Below, one piece after another: positions 34,473 through 44,299 of a stretch of DNA of 64,000 nucleotides. The notes beneath the pieces are model-generated. The model ran no database searches and was not told the DNA's origin. It saw only the letters and a program-made list of their open reading frames with translations. Numbering within the stretch: position 1 is the stretch's first letter; every line of letters starts with the position of its first letter. A program made the position numbers and the translations under genes. This DNA is from Culturomica sp. (GTDB lineage Bacteria; Bacteroidota; Bacteroidia; Bacteroidales; Marinifilaceae). The stretch lies in contig JAISVB010000038.1 in the NCBI GenBank assembly GCA_031271755.1, forward strand, positions 1 through 64,000, given 5' to 3'.

Positions 34473-36827
34473 TTACTCCGCGTCGGCAAACCACTCTTTG
34501 TTCATCACGCCGAATTTCGGTTCTCCGGCTTTCCGGATCTGCACCTGTATGGAATCCCACTGAGCAGGCCAGCCTCCAAAGATCGCCCCCGGGCGGAACA
34601 GCTTGATAGCGTGGTACCCCTTTGCCAAAGCAATCGACCGGTCACTGCGCGAAAAGCGCCGGGCCGTTCCGCGGTTATCCTTCTCATTGGATATAAAGAG
34701 TTGTCCGTCTAACCACATCTCCTGATCCGTGCTGAAATAGTACACTCCGTCTTCCGGGATGCGGAAGAAACCGGTCAGGACGGTGGCACAGTAATCCTCG
34801 TCATACACCTCCCGGTAACCGCCAATGCGGTGTTGCGCCTGTCCCGGCGCCTGTATGCCGGCCGCTTCGTCGGGCGTGCGCCCTTCCAACTCTTCGATGG
34901 TCCTGACCACTCCTTTGTAGTATTCCGCCTTCAATCCCCCGTCGCCGGTCTTTTCAACCGCCGGAGCCAACAACTGTTTTTCCAGCGCAATCGTGCGCAC
35001 GGGACTCATCTTACCGGAAAGCAGCACAGAACGGATCTTTAACACCGTACTCTCCGAGAAAGTCAGCGGTTCGGTGTAAAGTGCCGAGTTCGCTCCCGGT
35101 TCCGTGCCGTCCGTAGTATAGACCATCTTAACCGGCTCCGTGGTCGCAAATTCCTGTGTTACCTGATCCGTAAAGGCGATGTGGTTGCAGGAGGGCTGGC
35201 CTTTCTGTTCGGGCAGCGGGATGTAGTAACCGATCCCGTGCAGATCCATCCGGACCCGGTTGTTTTCCAACCGCCGCTCAAAATCGGCATAATCCTTCCG
35301 GTCGGCGGGCGTCCAGGTCAGTTCGGCCAGCGCAATGATCCGCGGATAGATGTCGTACTCCATATCGGCTTCGGTATAGTTGTATTCGTTCCACATGTTG
35401 CCCTGCGCCCCCAGAACGTGATGCCGCTTGTCCGCTTCGATGACGGCCGGAAGCGGTTCGTAGCCGTAAATGGCCGCCAGCGGCGCATATCCTCCGATGG
35501 TCACCGGGTTGATCTTGGAATCTCCCTGGTACTTATCCAAATAGAGCCACTGCTGCGGGGTCATGATCACGTCGTGCCCCATGTTGGCCGCGGCGATCCC
35601 TCCGGACTCCCCCCGCCAGCTCATCACAGTAGCCGTAGGCGCCAATCCTCCTTCCAATATCTCGTCCCAACCGATCATCCGCTTGTTGTGCTTCAACAGG
35701 AAGTTCCCGATCCGCTGCACAAAATAGCTTTGCAACCGCTCCTCCGCCGAATGCTTTTCGTCCGCCTTCAACCCCTCCTGCCGGATCCGGGCCTGACACA
35801 ACGGGCATACCTTCCAGCGGATTTTCGGGCATTCGTCCCCGCCTATGTGGAAAAAGTCGCTTTCAAACAACGGGATCACCTCCGCCAGTACCTCTTCCAA
35901 AAACCGGAAGGTCTCCTCCTTGCCGGCGCAATATACATCGTTGGCTACCCCCCAGATGTTCCGCACCTCCATGGGCACCCCCTGGCAGGAAAGCTCCGGG
36001 TACGCAGCAATGGCGGCTACTCCGTGCCCCGGCAACTCAATCTCCGGGATCACGTCGATAAAGCGCTCTTTGGCATAGGCCACCACTTCCTTCACCTCCT
36101 CCTGGGTGTAAAAATAGGGACCGTAGGTATCGCCTTCTCCCTCCGTCCGTTGGGTGCCAACCTCCGTCAGACGGGGGTATTTTTTGATCTCGATCCGCCA
36201 CCCCTGATCTTCCGTCAGGTGCCAGTGGAAGGTATTTATTTTAAATAACGCCAATACATCTAATTGCTTCTTGATAAAATCCACCGACGCAAAGTGGCGG
36301 CATACATCCAGATGCATTCCCCGGTATCCGAAGCGGGGTTCGTCCCGGATCTCCACCGCCGGCATTTCCCACGCCACTCCCTTCGCCGGGACGGGACTCT
36401 CAATTTCCGCCGGCAGCAACTGCATCACGGTCTGCATACCGTAGAACAACCCCCGGGCCGTTCCCGCTCGTATCTCCACCTTTTCCGGCGTAACCTCCAG
36501 CAGATACCCCTCCTCGTTAACCGGCAGGTTCTCCTCCAGCGTCAGCGCCATGTAGGCGGAAGCAGGCCGTTCGTCCCATACCGGCAACTCGTAGCCTGTA
36601 GCCGTTGCGATCTTGGCGGCAAAGAATGCAGCGACCTTCGCCTCATCCGCTCCGGGAGCCACAAAAACCACCTTTTTCGTCAGGGCGAAAACTCCCTCCT
36701 TTTGTGTCAATTCGACCGGTACAGGGGTCACGTGAATGCCTTCGTTGTATAGCTTAGGCTCCGACTGCACACAAGCAGACACTCCCATCAACAGGAGCAG
36801 CACAAAAGGAAAAAGTCGCTTCTTCAT
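34473..36827 (-). CDS. Beta-N-acetylhexosaminidase (GH20) lipoprotein with PA14-like end
   Basis: A 784-residue outer-membrane lipoprotein (signal ending SAC, VQSE) that removes terminal GlcNAc or GalNAc. A GH20b domain (about 30-150) precedes the barrel. The catalytic Asp-Glu pair lies in FHIGGDECPKIRW, and MHLDVCRHF and FHWHLTEDQGWRIEIKKYP mark the active-site barrel. After the barrel come a chitobiase-like C-terminal sandwich (about 540-620) and a PA14-like module (about 630-784; GLKAEYYKG, GFFRIPEDGVYYF). The substrate is likely host or diet glycan. It has the best promoter in the window (36875-36906). Confidence 0.93.
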   Translation of the reverse strand: MKKRLFPFVLLLLMGVSACVQSEPKLYNEGIHVTPVPVELTQKEGVFALTKKVVFVAPGADEAKVAAFFAAKIATATGYELPVWDERPASAYMALTLEENLPVNEEGYLLEVTPEKVEIRAGTARGLFYGMQTVMQLLPAEIESPVPAKGVAWEMPAVEIRDEPRFGYRGMHLDVCRHFASVDFIKKQLDVLALFKINTFHWHLTEDQGWRIEIKKYPRLTEVGTQRTEGEGDTYGPYFYTQEEVKEVVAYAKERFIDVIPEIELPGHGVAAIAAYPELSCQGVPMEVRNIWGVANDVYCAGKEETFRFLEEVLAEVIPLFESDFFHIGGDECPKIRWKVCPLCQARIRQEGLKADEKHSAEERLQSYFVQRIGNFLLKHNKRMIGWDEILEGGLAPTATVMSWRGESGGIAAANMGHDVIMTPQQWLYLDKYQGDSKINPVTIGGYAPLAAIYGYEPLPAVIEADKRHHVLGAQGNMWNEYNYTEADMEYDIYPRIIALAELTWTPADRKDYADFERRLENNRVRMDLHGIGYYIPLPEQKGQPSCNHIAFTDQVTQEFATTEPVKMVYTTDGTEPGANSALYTEPLTFSESTVLKIRSVLLSGKMSPVRTIALEKQLLAPAVEKTGDGGLKAEYYKGVVRTIEELEGRTPDEAAGIQAPGQAQHRIGGYREVYDEDYCATVLTGFFRIPEDGVYYFSTDQEMWLDGQLFISNEKDNRGTARRFSRSDRSIALAKGYHAIKLFRPGAIFGGWPAQWDSIQVQIRKAGEPKFGVMNKEWFADAE

Positions 36828-36874
36828 AACCGATCAGATTTAGGTATTAAAAAAATTAGCACAAACACAGCAGG

Positions 36875-36906
36875 CAAATATAGCACAAGCCGGGAAGAAA
36901 CGCAAA
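36875..36906 (-). promoter_or_regulatory. Promoter of the GH20 gene
   Basis: On the minus strand TTTG (36903-36906), a 20-base spacer and TATATTTG (36875-36882) match the Bacteroidetes -33/-7 consensus TTTG-N19-21-TAnnTTTG. The -7 box is 47 bases before the start codon. Confidence 0.75.
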
Positions 36907-37344
36907 CGCGCCTACGGTTTTTCCAAGGCAAACGTACAAATACTTCCTCTTTATTCACCACATTCACCACCGCTTCGGTCTGTTGATTTCCTCAACTCGA
37001 AAACAATATGGCTCCGGTCAAACACAAAAATTGATATTCTTTTATGGTTTAGTTACCAAACGACCTCTTCGAAGCGCAGGTGTATTGATCCTTCGGAACG
37101 GTTGTCGGGAGCAACGATCGTTCTCTATTTCTTTCCGGAGCGCCCGGAATCCGGGCTCCCCGCAGGGGCACCGACTGACCGGAGGGAAGAAGGCGGTTAG
37201 GATTCCAGCGAACGGGAAGAATTTAGAGAACCGTTGCGGAGACATAGTTCCCGAAGGACAATACACCGAAGCGATCGGAGAACGGCCGGAGAACATCCTG
37301 AAACGCAAAGAACAGGAGCGCGTGAACTATCGGCGGAATTAGGC
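36907..37344. other. Gap upstream of the GH20 promoter
   Basis: About 440 bases with no convincing gene. A plus-strand frame from 36983 to 37342 (119 codons) has a low-quality first half. Its last 45 codons read like a charged helix (EAIGERPENILKRKEQERVN), so it may be a decayed gene end. A GC-rich hairpin (GCCCGG/CCGGGC) lies at 37142-37156. Confidence 0.4.
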
Positions 37345-38478
37345 TCAGAGTGATCCCGTTTCTTTGCCTCTCCTGTTGACACCTAAACCCGAAAAGAACG
37401 ACGGCATCAATACCGCTCCGGCTCCGGCTACCAATCCGACAAAAATAAACCCGATCAGGATAAGACTTCGTTTGGGTTTGGACTTCTCCAGCGGAACAAC
37501 CACCGGATCTACCACCATCAGGATGGGCGTTGTCTCTTTGACCTGTATTTTGGCCTGTTCCAACTGTTTAGCCAACTCGGTATAGACACTCAAGGCCAAA
37601 TTGTAGCGGGCATCGTACTTCTCCTGCTCGGTCAACGCCCGGGCGGAAGTAAGCTGCTGATTGGCATCCCGGAAAAGCGCCCGTTCCGCCTGGATCTGCT
37701 CAAAAGTATCCCGGGCTTCCCCGTACCGTTCCTGTACAAAATCCAGATTGGACTGCACCTTCTCTATCTTAAATTCGGTAATGTATTTTTGCAACAGGAG
37801 TTGTGTCGACTCGGCCAGCTCCGCCGCCGCGTAGGCTTCCGGCATGCGGGCTTTCAATTCGATCAGTCCGTCTTTCGAGTCGATGGTGAGCGTAACCGCA
37901 CCGCTCAATGCAACTGCGCACGCCCGCTCCTTAGGCGTTAGTACATAAAGGGGCGACTGCGCTGACGCCGGATCGGACTGCTCCGCGTCCGTCGATCTGA
38001 AAGCGCCCGAAAGCACGCCCGGCAACCCGATGGTATACTTCTTCAGGAAACCCAATAAACTAAACGATTGGTACCGGCTGTCGGTAAAATAGTCGAGAAC
38101 CGCAACCGGTTGCCCGGATCTTTCCGAATGTACCGTCGTCCGCATCAACTCCTGCTGAAACGGAATGCTCTTCATGATCTTCGGATATATGGACGGGGGT
38201 AATGCCTCGCTGCTCCCCATGCTCCCCAAATTGATACCGGCCAACGCCGCCAATCCGCCCAAATTCCCGGTAGCGCCTTTCGCACCGCTCTGCGGGATCA
38301 GGATACATCCGGCCGTATACTCTTTCGGGGAGAAAATAGCAACTAATAAACCGGCCAAAAAGAACACGCAGGTGATCCGGAGCACCTTTTTGCGCTGATC
38401 CCACACTTTCAGGATCAATTCAATCAAATCAATTTCCTGTTCCGGTTTCTGTTCCGTATATTGATCCTCTGTACTCAT
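37345..38478 (-). CDS. Wzz-type chain-length determinant protein
   Basis: A 377-residue inner-membrane protein of the Wzz/FepE/Etk group, which sets the length of surface polysaccharide. Two flanking membrane helices (about 33-51 and 342-362) enclose a periplasmic part with Wzz-type residues early (DLIELILKVWDQRKKVL) and a long coiled coil (about 230-310). There is no C-terminal tyrosine-kinase domain. It follows the Wza-like gene by 14 bases. No glycosyltransferase, flippase or polymerase genes are next to the pair. Confidence 0.85.
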   Translation of the reverse strand: MSTEDQYTEQKPEQEIDLIELILKVWDQRKKVLRITCVFFLAGLLVAIFSPKEYTAGCILIPQSGAKGATGNLGGLAALAGINLGSMGSSEALPPSIYPKIMKSIPFQQELMRTTVHSERSGQPVAVLDYFTDSRYQSFSLLGFLKKYTIGLPGVLSGAFRSTDAEQSDPASAQSPLYVLTPKERACAVALSGAVTLTIDSKDGLIELKARMPEAYAAAELAESTQLLLQKYITEFKIEKVQSNLDFVQERYGEARDTFEQIQAERALFRDANQQLTSARALTEQEKYDARYNLALSVYTELAKQLEQAKIQVKETTPILMVVDPVVVPLEKSKPKRSLILIGFIFVGLVAGAGAVLMPSFFSGLGVNRRGKETGSL

Positions 38479-38492
38479 CTATCTCGTAAAAA

Positions 38493-40973
38493 TTACTTTG
38501 TCAAACTAAGGATCGAAGCCACCATAGCCGCCATGGAGGTCGTAGACGAAGCCACCGCCATGATCTCCGCCAATCCGCCTCCTCTGCGCGGTTGTTTCAT
38601 CGGTACGATAATCTCGCATCCCGGCCGGATCTCGGCGTGCTTTCCCTGCGCCAGCATACCGTTCATGTAGACCACAAACAGTTTGTTCTTTCTGGCCCGC
38701 TGCATAAAACCACCCGCCTGTTTCACGTAGTGGATCGCCTTTTTACCGTTCACATACACCACCGTATTGGGATGCATCACAGCTCCGTTGATCTTCACAG
38801 TCCCGGTATACTCCGGCACGATCAACCGGTCGCCCTCTTTCAGAATAATGTCATTGTCAGATCCCGGATATTGGATAGCCTGCCTCAAATCAATACCGAT
38901 CTGGTGGTACTCTTCGACCTGCGACAGATCCAATTGCAAAGTATCTTTCCCTTCGGTAGATTGCTGACGGGCGATATCCTCCATAACTTTCCGGATCCTT
39001 TGCTTCTCCTCCGGGGTGTTCTTCCGCAACAGGCGGGCGCCTTCCGGATAAGCTTCCTGCGTCAGTCCGGTCGCCTGAAGGATCAAATCGGACAAACGGG
39101 AGCCTCTCTTTGCCAAGGCGTATTCGCCGGGAAACACCACCTCCCCCTCCAAAAACACATCCTGCTGCACCTGATAGCCCGGAGAGCGCCGGACATACAC
39201 TTCGTCAAACGGCATCAGCGTAAACTCCGGCTGTCCGGCCACAGTCAACCGGTCGGTCAGGGAAAGGGTGAAAATTTGCGCCCGCAATTCGCCCATTTCC
39301 ATTTTTTTAGCATCTTTTATCCGGCGCGCCACATCTACTTTCACAGTCGAAGCAGCCTCCAGCAATCCGCCGCTCTGGATCACTAAGTCCTCCAGGGTCA
39401 TGTTGTCCGCATACGGGTAAGTGCCGGGATTTCCAACCTCCCCTTTGACCGTGATCGTATACTCCTCCTGCAGATCGTAAATGGAGGGGATGTACAGCAC
39501 ATCGTTCTTTTGCAGCGGGATATCTTCGGCGGTTCCCCTCAACACTCCGGCCAATTCCAAGGCCATAACTTCCTGCGTAAAATCCGTGCGTTCCCGGTAC
39601 AGCACCGCCCGGTTCACAAAGGCATCCCCGCGGATCCCATCCGCCCGTTCGACTAATTGTCCGACCGTAGCAACTTTTTTGTCTAAGGCATAGATCCCTT
39701 CCCGGTAAACAGCTCCGCGTACCTCCACCCGGTTCTCAAAACGGTTCAGAACGGAGTCCACGGAAACAACATCGCCATCCGCCAGGGGAAAACCTTCCAA
39801 CTCCACATTCTCCACGTTGTATACCTGGAATTCCAAACCGCTTTTCCGGATCACCCGGACGGTTTTCTTGTAAGCATCCCCGGTAAATCCCCCGGCATAC
39901 GCTATCAGGTCGGAGAGTTTCTCCCCCTCCTTCATCTCGTACACCATCGGACGCTTTACCTTTCCGGTAATTTCCGTCCGATCCCGGTAGGGAGCCACCA
40001 CCACGACATCTCCATCCTGCAGAACAATGTTCCGGTCGGTTTTCCCTTGCAGGATGTATGCATAGACATCGGCATCCGCCACCTGCTTTCCATTCCTGAA
40101 CACCTTCACACTGCGCAACGATCCGATCGGATTGATGCCGCCGGCCTGGTACAGGGCGTGAAAAACAGAAGCCAAAGAGGGCAATGTATAGGTTCCGGGA
40201 ACAACCACCTCTCCCATCACATTGACCTGGATACTCCGGATCTGTCCGAGTGTAAGCCGGATAAAGGTATTTCCGCTGCCGATCCCCGCATAGATCCGGG
40301 CAAACTCCTGCCTGATCCGGCTGTTGGCCTCCTTGATCGTCAAACCGTTCAGGTAAACCGGACCGATCCTGTCCACAGCGATCGTTCCGTCCGGAGAGAT
40401 CACCTCCCGCACACTCGTTTCCGAAGCGCCCCATACATCGATGATCACCTCGTCTCCGCCGCCCAGCCGGTAATCCTCCGGAGTAGCGATGTTCAGTTGC
40501 GGTTCGAATGTCAGCAATTCGTTGTTAAAGATATTTTGTCCGAAAACCGTTTGTTGTGCCGGTTTTTCTTCTACGGAACGCAGGGTTTTCTCTATGGAAT
40601 CCATCACGGAATAGCCGGACATTCCGGGGGATTCAAACAACAGACGGCCGGACTCCTCTTCTTTCAAAAAGCGCCGGTCCTTCGGTTTAGGAGCGCCCGG
40701 CGCCGGAGATTTCCGCAGGCGGTCTTCCTTTTTTACGGCAGTACTGTTCTTTACATCCAACGTCCCCTCCTCGTAAGCGGTTTTCAGCCGCTGCATCTGC
40801 TCTGCCGTGACCCCTTTCTGCATCAGTATCAAAGCGATCTGTTGCTGGTTCATCCCTTTCTCCTGCGCATTCCGTACCTCCTGAATGATCTGTTCGTCGG
40901 ACAACTGTCCGAACGCAAAAAACAGAGAGAAAAAACAGGCTATCAGCAACAACAATAATTTCTTCACGATCAT
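38493..40973 (-). CDS. Wza-type polysaccharide export protein with SLBB domains
   Basis: An 826-residue secreted protein with signal VKKLLLLLIACFFSLFFAFG. A short Gln-rich helical region (22-70) precedes the Poly_export domain (about 168-250; YRLGGGDEVIIDVWGASETS). Several SLBB repeats follow, each with the phrase V-x-G-x-V-x-x-P-G (for example GEVVVPGTY, GEVGNPGTY, GEVVFPGEY). This is longer than E. coli Wza, the usual Bacteroidetes form. It forms an outer-membrane channel for exopolysaccharide, working with the Wzz-like protein downstream. It has its own consensus promoter (40994-41024). Confidence 0.92.
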   Translation of the reverse strand: MIVKKLLLLLIACFFSLFFAFGQLSDEQIIQEVRNAQEKGMNQQQIALILMQKGVTAEQMQRLKTAYEEGTLDVKNSTAVKKEDRLRKSPAPGAPKPKDRRFLKEEESGRLLFESPGMSGYSVMDSIEKTLRSVEEKPAQQTVFGQNIFNNELLTFEPQLNIATPEDYRLGGGDEVIIDVWGASETSVREVISPDGTIAVDRIGPVYLNGLTIKEANSRIRQEFARIYAGIGSGNTFIRLTLGQIRSIQVNVMGEVVVPGTYTLPSLASVFHALYQAGGINPIGSLRSVKVFRNGKQVADADVYAYILQGKTDRNIVLQDGDVVVVAPYRDRTEITGKVKRPMVYEMKEGEKLSDLIAYAGGFTGDAYKKTVRVIRKSGLEFQVYNVENVELEGFPLADGDVVSVDSVLNRFENRVEVRGAVYREGIYALDKKVATVGQLVERADGIRGDAFVNRAVLYRERTDFTQEVMALELAGVLRGTAEDIPLQKNDVLYIPSIYDLQEEYTITVKGEVGNPGTYPYADNMTLEDLVIQSGGLLEAASTVKVDVARRIKDAKKMEMGELRAQIFTLSLTDRLTVAGQPEFTLMPFDEVYVRRSPGYQVQQDVFLEGEVVFPGEYALAKRGSRLSDLILQATGLTQEAYPEGARLLRKNTPEEKQRIRKVMEDIARQQSTEGKDTLQLDLSQVEEYHQIGIDLRQAIQYPGSDNDIILKEGDRLIVPEYTGTVKINGAVMHPNTVVYVNGKKAIHYVKQAGGFMQRARKNKLFVVYMNGMLAQGKHAEIRPGCEIIVPMKQPRRGGGLAEIMAVASSTTSMAAMVASILSLTK

Positions 40974-40993
40974 TTTTATTTTTTTCAGCTATG

Positions 40994-41024
40994 CAAATTT
41001 ATGTAAAAACAGCCACGTAACAAA
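40994..41024 (-). promoter_or_regulatory. Promoter of the Wza/Wzz pair
   Basis: On the minus strand TTTG (41021-41024), a 19-base spacer and TAAATTTG (40994-41001) match TTTG-N19-TAnnTTTG. The -7 box is 20 bases before the start codon. Confidence 0.7.
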
Positions 41025-41044
41025 AGGAAAACAGACCCAGTCCG

Positions 41045-42037
41045 CTATATCTTTTTATACACTTTCAAAATATTCACCTCCTGAGGGGTCAGAAAGCGCC
41101 ACCTTCCCCGCGGCAGATTTTTCTTGGTGATCCCTGCAAAATAAACCCGGTCGAGCCGGGTGATCCGATAATTCAAATGCTCGAATATCCTCCGCACAAT
41201 CCTGTTTCGCCCCGAATGAACCTCTATGCCGACCTCCGTACGGTCGGTGGACACATAGCTGATCTCATCCGCTTTAATGGGCCCGTCCTCCAACTCGATC
41301 CCCTTGCCGATCATCTCCAAATGTCCCGGTTCCAACGGTTTGTCCAAAAACACGTGGTAAATCTTTTTGTGTTCGTGTTTCGGGTGGGTTAATTTTTTGG
41401 TCAGATCCCCGTCGTTGGTGAACAGCAATACCCCGGAGGTTTGCCGGTCCAACCGGCCGACCGGGTAAATCCGCTCCTTACAGGCGCCTTCGATCAGCGA
41501 CATCACCGTTTTGCGTTCTTTCGGATCTTCTACGGTCGTTACGTAATCTTTGGGTTTGTTCAGCACCAGATAGACCTTTTTCTCCGGCATCACCACTTGC
41601 CCGTCCACCTCTACCTTGTCGGTGCGTTTCACCTTGATCCCGACCGTCTGTACCACCGCTCCGTTTACCTTTACCCGCCCTTCGGTGATCAAAGCGTCGG
41701 CATCCCGGCGCGAACAGATACCTCCGACAGAGATGTAGCGGTTCAGGCGCAGCTCCGCAGCCTCTGCATTCTGTTTGATCCGGTGCTCCAACTGCTTCTT
41801 TTTGCTGTAATGACTTTGGCGCAACTCCTCTTTGGCGGAGTGGTCAGCGGACCGGAAGGAAGGACGGGAACCGGGCCTTCTGTCCGGCGTCCCGCTGTCG
41901 TTACGGCTGTCGGGGCGGGTGTCGTCACGCCGGTAGATCCGGGGACGATTCCCGCCCGTTCTGTTGCCGGTTCCGTTATACTTGCGGTGAGCGCCCTCCC
42001 GGCGGTCACCCGATTCTTGGTTCTTTTTTTGTTCCAT
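41045..42037 (-). CDS. RsuA/RluB-family rRNA pseudouridine synthase
   Basis: A 330-residue enzyme that isomerises uridine in ribosomal RNA. Residues 1-90 are a disordered basic tail rich in Arg, Gly and Asp, common in Bacteroidetes forms. An S4 RNA-binding domain follows (about 95-150; RLNRYISVGGICSRRDADAL). The catalytic domain has the active-site Asp in YPVGRLDRQTSGVLLFTNDG and the family block VGIEVHSGRNRIVRRIFEHL. It precedes no obvious partner; the LptF/G-type gene lies 25 bases upstream on the same strand. Confidence 0.92.
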   Translation of the reverse strand: MEQKKNQESGDRREGAHRKYNGTGNRTGGNRPRIYRRDDTRPDSRNDSGTPDRRPGSRPSFRSADHSAKEELRQSHYSKKKQLEHRIKQNAEAAELRLNRYISVGGICSRRDADALITEGRVKVNGAVVQTVGIKVKRTDKVEVDGQVVMPEKKVYLVLNKPKDYVTTVEDPKERKTVMSLIEGACKERIYPVGRLDRQTSGVLLFTNDGDLTKKLTHPKHEHKKIYHVFLDKPLEPGHLEMIGKGIELEDGPIKADEISYVSTDRTEVGIEVHSGRNRIVRRIFEHLNYRITRLDRVYFAGITKKNLPRGRWRFLTPQEVNILKVYKKI

Positions 42038-42062
42038 ACACGTTAAAAATCAAAGGACAACA

Positions 42063-43142
42063 CTATTTCGGTGCCATCCTGTATACAATCAATGCTATCA
42101 GCGCAAACAGGATATTCGGTAACCACACTGCTACTAACGGGCTCATGCCTCCGTTTGTTGCAAAAACAGTTGAAAATTGCATAAAAAGAATGTAGGAAAA
42201 ACTCAGCAACAAACCGAGTCCCAAATGAAGCCCCATCCCTCCCCGGATCTTTCGGGAGGCAATACCGGCGCCTATCAGCGTCAGGATAAATGTAGCAAAC
42301 GTATTCGACCAGATCTTGTACCGTTCGATCTGGAATTCAACCACATTGGAACTTCCCCGCAACTTCATCCGGTCAATATATTCGTTCAATTCCGGCAACG
42401 TAAGCTGTTCCTTGATCTGGCTCGGATCTTCGGAAAATTCGGAAGGTTGGAAATTCAACAGGGTATCGATCTCTTTACCGGTGGTATACGTCTCTTTGTC
42501 ACCGGCAAACGTCCTTTTTTTCCAGTTGCTGATCACCCACAGTTCCTTTTCCCTGTTCCAAGTGATCTTACCGGCAGAGAGTTTACTCACCAAGGTATCC
42601 CCGGCAAAATTTTCGATCGTAAAATCATAGCCCACATTGGTTCCGACCGAATAATTGGACATATAAATGTAAACTCCCGGCGCGACCTGCCGATGGATAT
42701 TGGCCTCCCTGTTTGAGTATTTTTTCCCCATGTACTGCTGCTGGAATGCGATCCTGACCTGATTGGCGTTCGGGATAATAAAGGCGCTCAGTAAAAAAGA
42801 GAAAACAGCGATGATGGTAGCGGAGATAAAGTACGGAACCAGGAAACGGTTAAAACTGATCCCCGTACTGAGAATGGCGATGATCTCGCTCCGGTAAGCC
42901 ATTTTCGAGGTAAAATAGATGACCGACACAAACATAAAAAGCGCCGAGAACAGATTCGCAAAGTAGGGGATAAAATTCAGGTAGTACTGAAAAACAATGG
43001 CTTTCAGCGGAGCTTCATACTCAATAAATTTCTCCAGTCGCTCGGAAACGTCGAATACCACCACCACACACAGCAACATGCCCAGAATACCGAAAAAGGT
43101 ACCTAAGAATTTGCGGATGATATACAGGTCTAATTTCTTCAC
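42063..43142 (-). CDS. LptF/LptG family permease
   Basis: A 359-residue inner-membrane protein of the lipopolysaccharide transporter Lpt, with membrane helices near the start (LGTFFGILGMLLCVVVVFDV), at about 55-75 and 95-120, and three at the C-terminus, around a periplasmic beta-jellyroll. The frame is open far upstream, but I start it at GTG 43142 (VKKLDLYIIRKFLG), where it overlaps the tgt stop by 4 bases (GTGA). It should pair with another LptF/G subunit and LptB; which of F or G it is cannot be decided. Confidence 0.9.
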   Translation of the reverse strand: MKKLDLYIIRKFLGTFFGILGMLLCVVVVFDVSERLEKFIEYEAPLKAIVFQYYLNFIPYFANLFSALFMFVSVIYFTSKMAYRSEIIAILSTGISFNRFLVPYFISATIIAVFSFLLSAFIIPNANQVRIAFQQQYMGKKYSNREANIHRQVAPGVYIYMSNYSVGTNVGYDFTIENFAGDTLVSKLSAGKITWNREKELWVISNWKKRTFAGDKETYTTGKEIDTLLNFQPSEFSEDPSQIKEQLTLPELNEYIDRMKLRGSSNVVEFQIERYKIWSNTFATFILTLIGAGIASRKIRGGMGLHLGLGLLLSFSYILFMQFSTVFATNGGMSPLVAVWLPNILFALIALIVYRMAPK

Positions 43143-44269
43143 AACCTCCGGGTTATCTGTTGGACTGTTTTTTCTTTCCAAAGCCTGAAATCCCCGGCCA
43201 GGATATGTTCCCGGGCCTCCCGCACCAACCACAGGTAAAAAGCCAGGTTGTGGACAGAACAGATCTGCAACCCCAGCAATTCATCGGATTGGATCAGGTG
43301 GCGCAGGTATGCTTTGGAGTAATCCGCATCCACATAACAAAGCGCCGCGGGATCCAGCGGGGTAAAGTCGCGTTCCCATTTGCGGTTCTTGATGTTGATC
43401 ACCCCTTCCGTCGTAAACAGCATGCCGTTCCTTCCGTTCCGGGTAGGCATCACGCAATCGAACATATCCACCCCCCTCTCGATCGCTTCCAATATGTTTT
43501 CCGGCGTTCCCACTCCCATCAGGTAGCGCGGTTTATCTTCCGGAAGGATCCGGTTCACCACCTCGATCATGGCATACATCTCCTCCGCCGGTTCTCCCAC
43601 CGCCAGGCCGCCGATGGCATACCCTCCCCTGTTTTGGGAAACCGCATGCTCCGCCGCCCGCTCCCGCAAATCCGTATAGATACATCCCTGTACGATCGGG
43701 AACAACTCCTGTCCGTATCCGTACAGAGGCTCCGTTTCGTCAAACCGCCTGACACACCGTTCCAGCCAGCGTTGCGTAAGCTCCAGGGATCTTTTGGCAT
43801 ACCCGTAATCGCTGGTACCGGGAGGGCATTCGTCGAAAGCCATCACAATATCGGCGCCGATGCTGCGCTGGATCTCCACCACATTCTCCGGGGTAAAAGT
43901 ATGCTTCGAGCCGTCGATGTGCGACCGGAACACCACCCCCTCCTCCGTAATTTTCCGGTTTTCCGTCAGGGAAAAAACCTGAAATCCGCCGCTGTCCGTC
44001 AGGATCGGCCCGTTCCAGGCGTTAAACCGGTGTAAACCGCCCGCTTTTTCCAGCACCTCCGTTCCCGGACGCAAATAGAGGTGGTAGGTATTTCCCAGAA
44101 TGATCTCCGCCCCGATATCCTCCTTCAACTCCCGGGCGTGCACCCCTTTTACCGTCCCCGCAGTGCCCACCGGCATAAAGATCGGCGTCCGGACCGTTCC
44201 GTGATCCGTCGTCAATACCCCGCAACGGGCATTGCTTGCTGTATCTTTTGCCAAAAGAGTGTAGTGCAT
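43139..44269 (-). CDS. tgt: tRNA-guanine transglycosylase
   Basis: A 376-residue enzyme that exchanges guanine for preQ1 at the wobble position of GUN tRNAs, in queuosine synthesis. The nucleophile block ILTDSGGFQVFSL and the second catalytic segment MGVGTPENILEAIERGVDMFDCVMPTR (shown here as a continuous region near 260-286) are intact. The zinc site is unusual: where the E. coli enzyme has CxCxxC, this one reads AALCYVDADYS, so two of three Cys are replaced, while the later His (SVHNLAF) remains. I start at ATG 44269. LptF/G-type permease follows by overlap. A -7 box lies at 44300-44307. Confidence 0.93.
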   Translation of the reverse strand: MHYTLLAKDTASNARCGVLTTDHGTVRTPIFMPVGTAGTVKGVHARELKEDIGAEIILGNTYHLYLRPGTEVLEKAGGLHRFNAWNGPILTDSGGFQVFSLTENRKITEEGVVFRSHIDGSKHTFTPENVVEIQRSIGADIVMAFDECPPGTSDYGYAKRSLELTQRWLERCVRRFDETEPLYGYGQELFPIVQGCIYTDLRERAAEHAVSQNRGGYAIGGLAVGEPAEEMYAMIEVVNRILPEDKPRYLMGVGTPENILEAIERGVDMFDCVMPTRNGRNGMLFTTEGVINIKNRKWERDFTPLDPAALCYVDADYSKAYLRHLIQSDELLGLQICSVHNLAFYLWLVREAREHILAGDFRLWKEKTVQQITRRL

Positions 44270-44299
44270 GCTGCAAGCGCTCCGAAATTTACGATTCTG

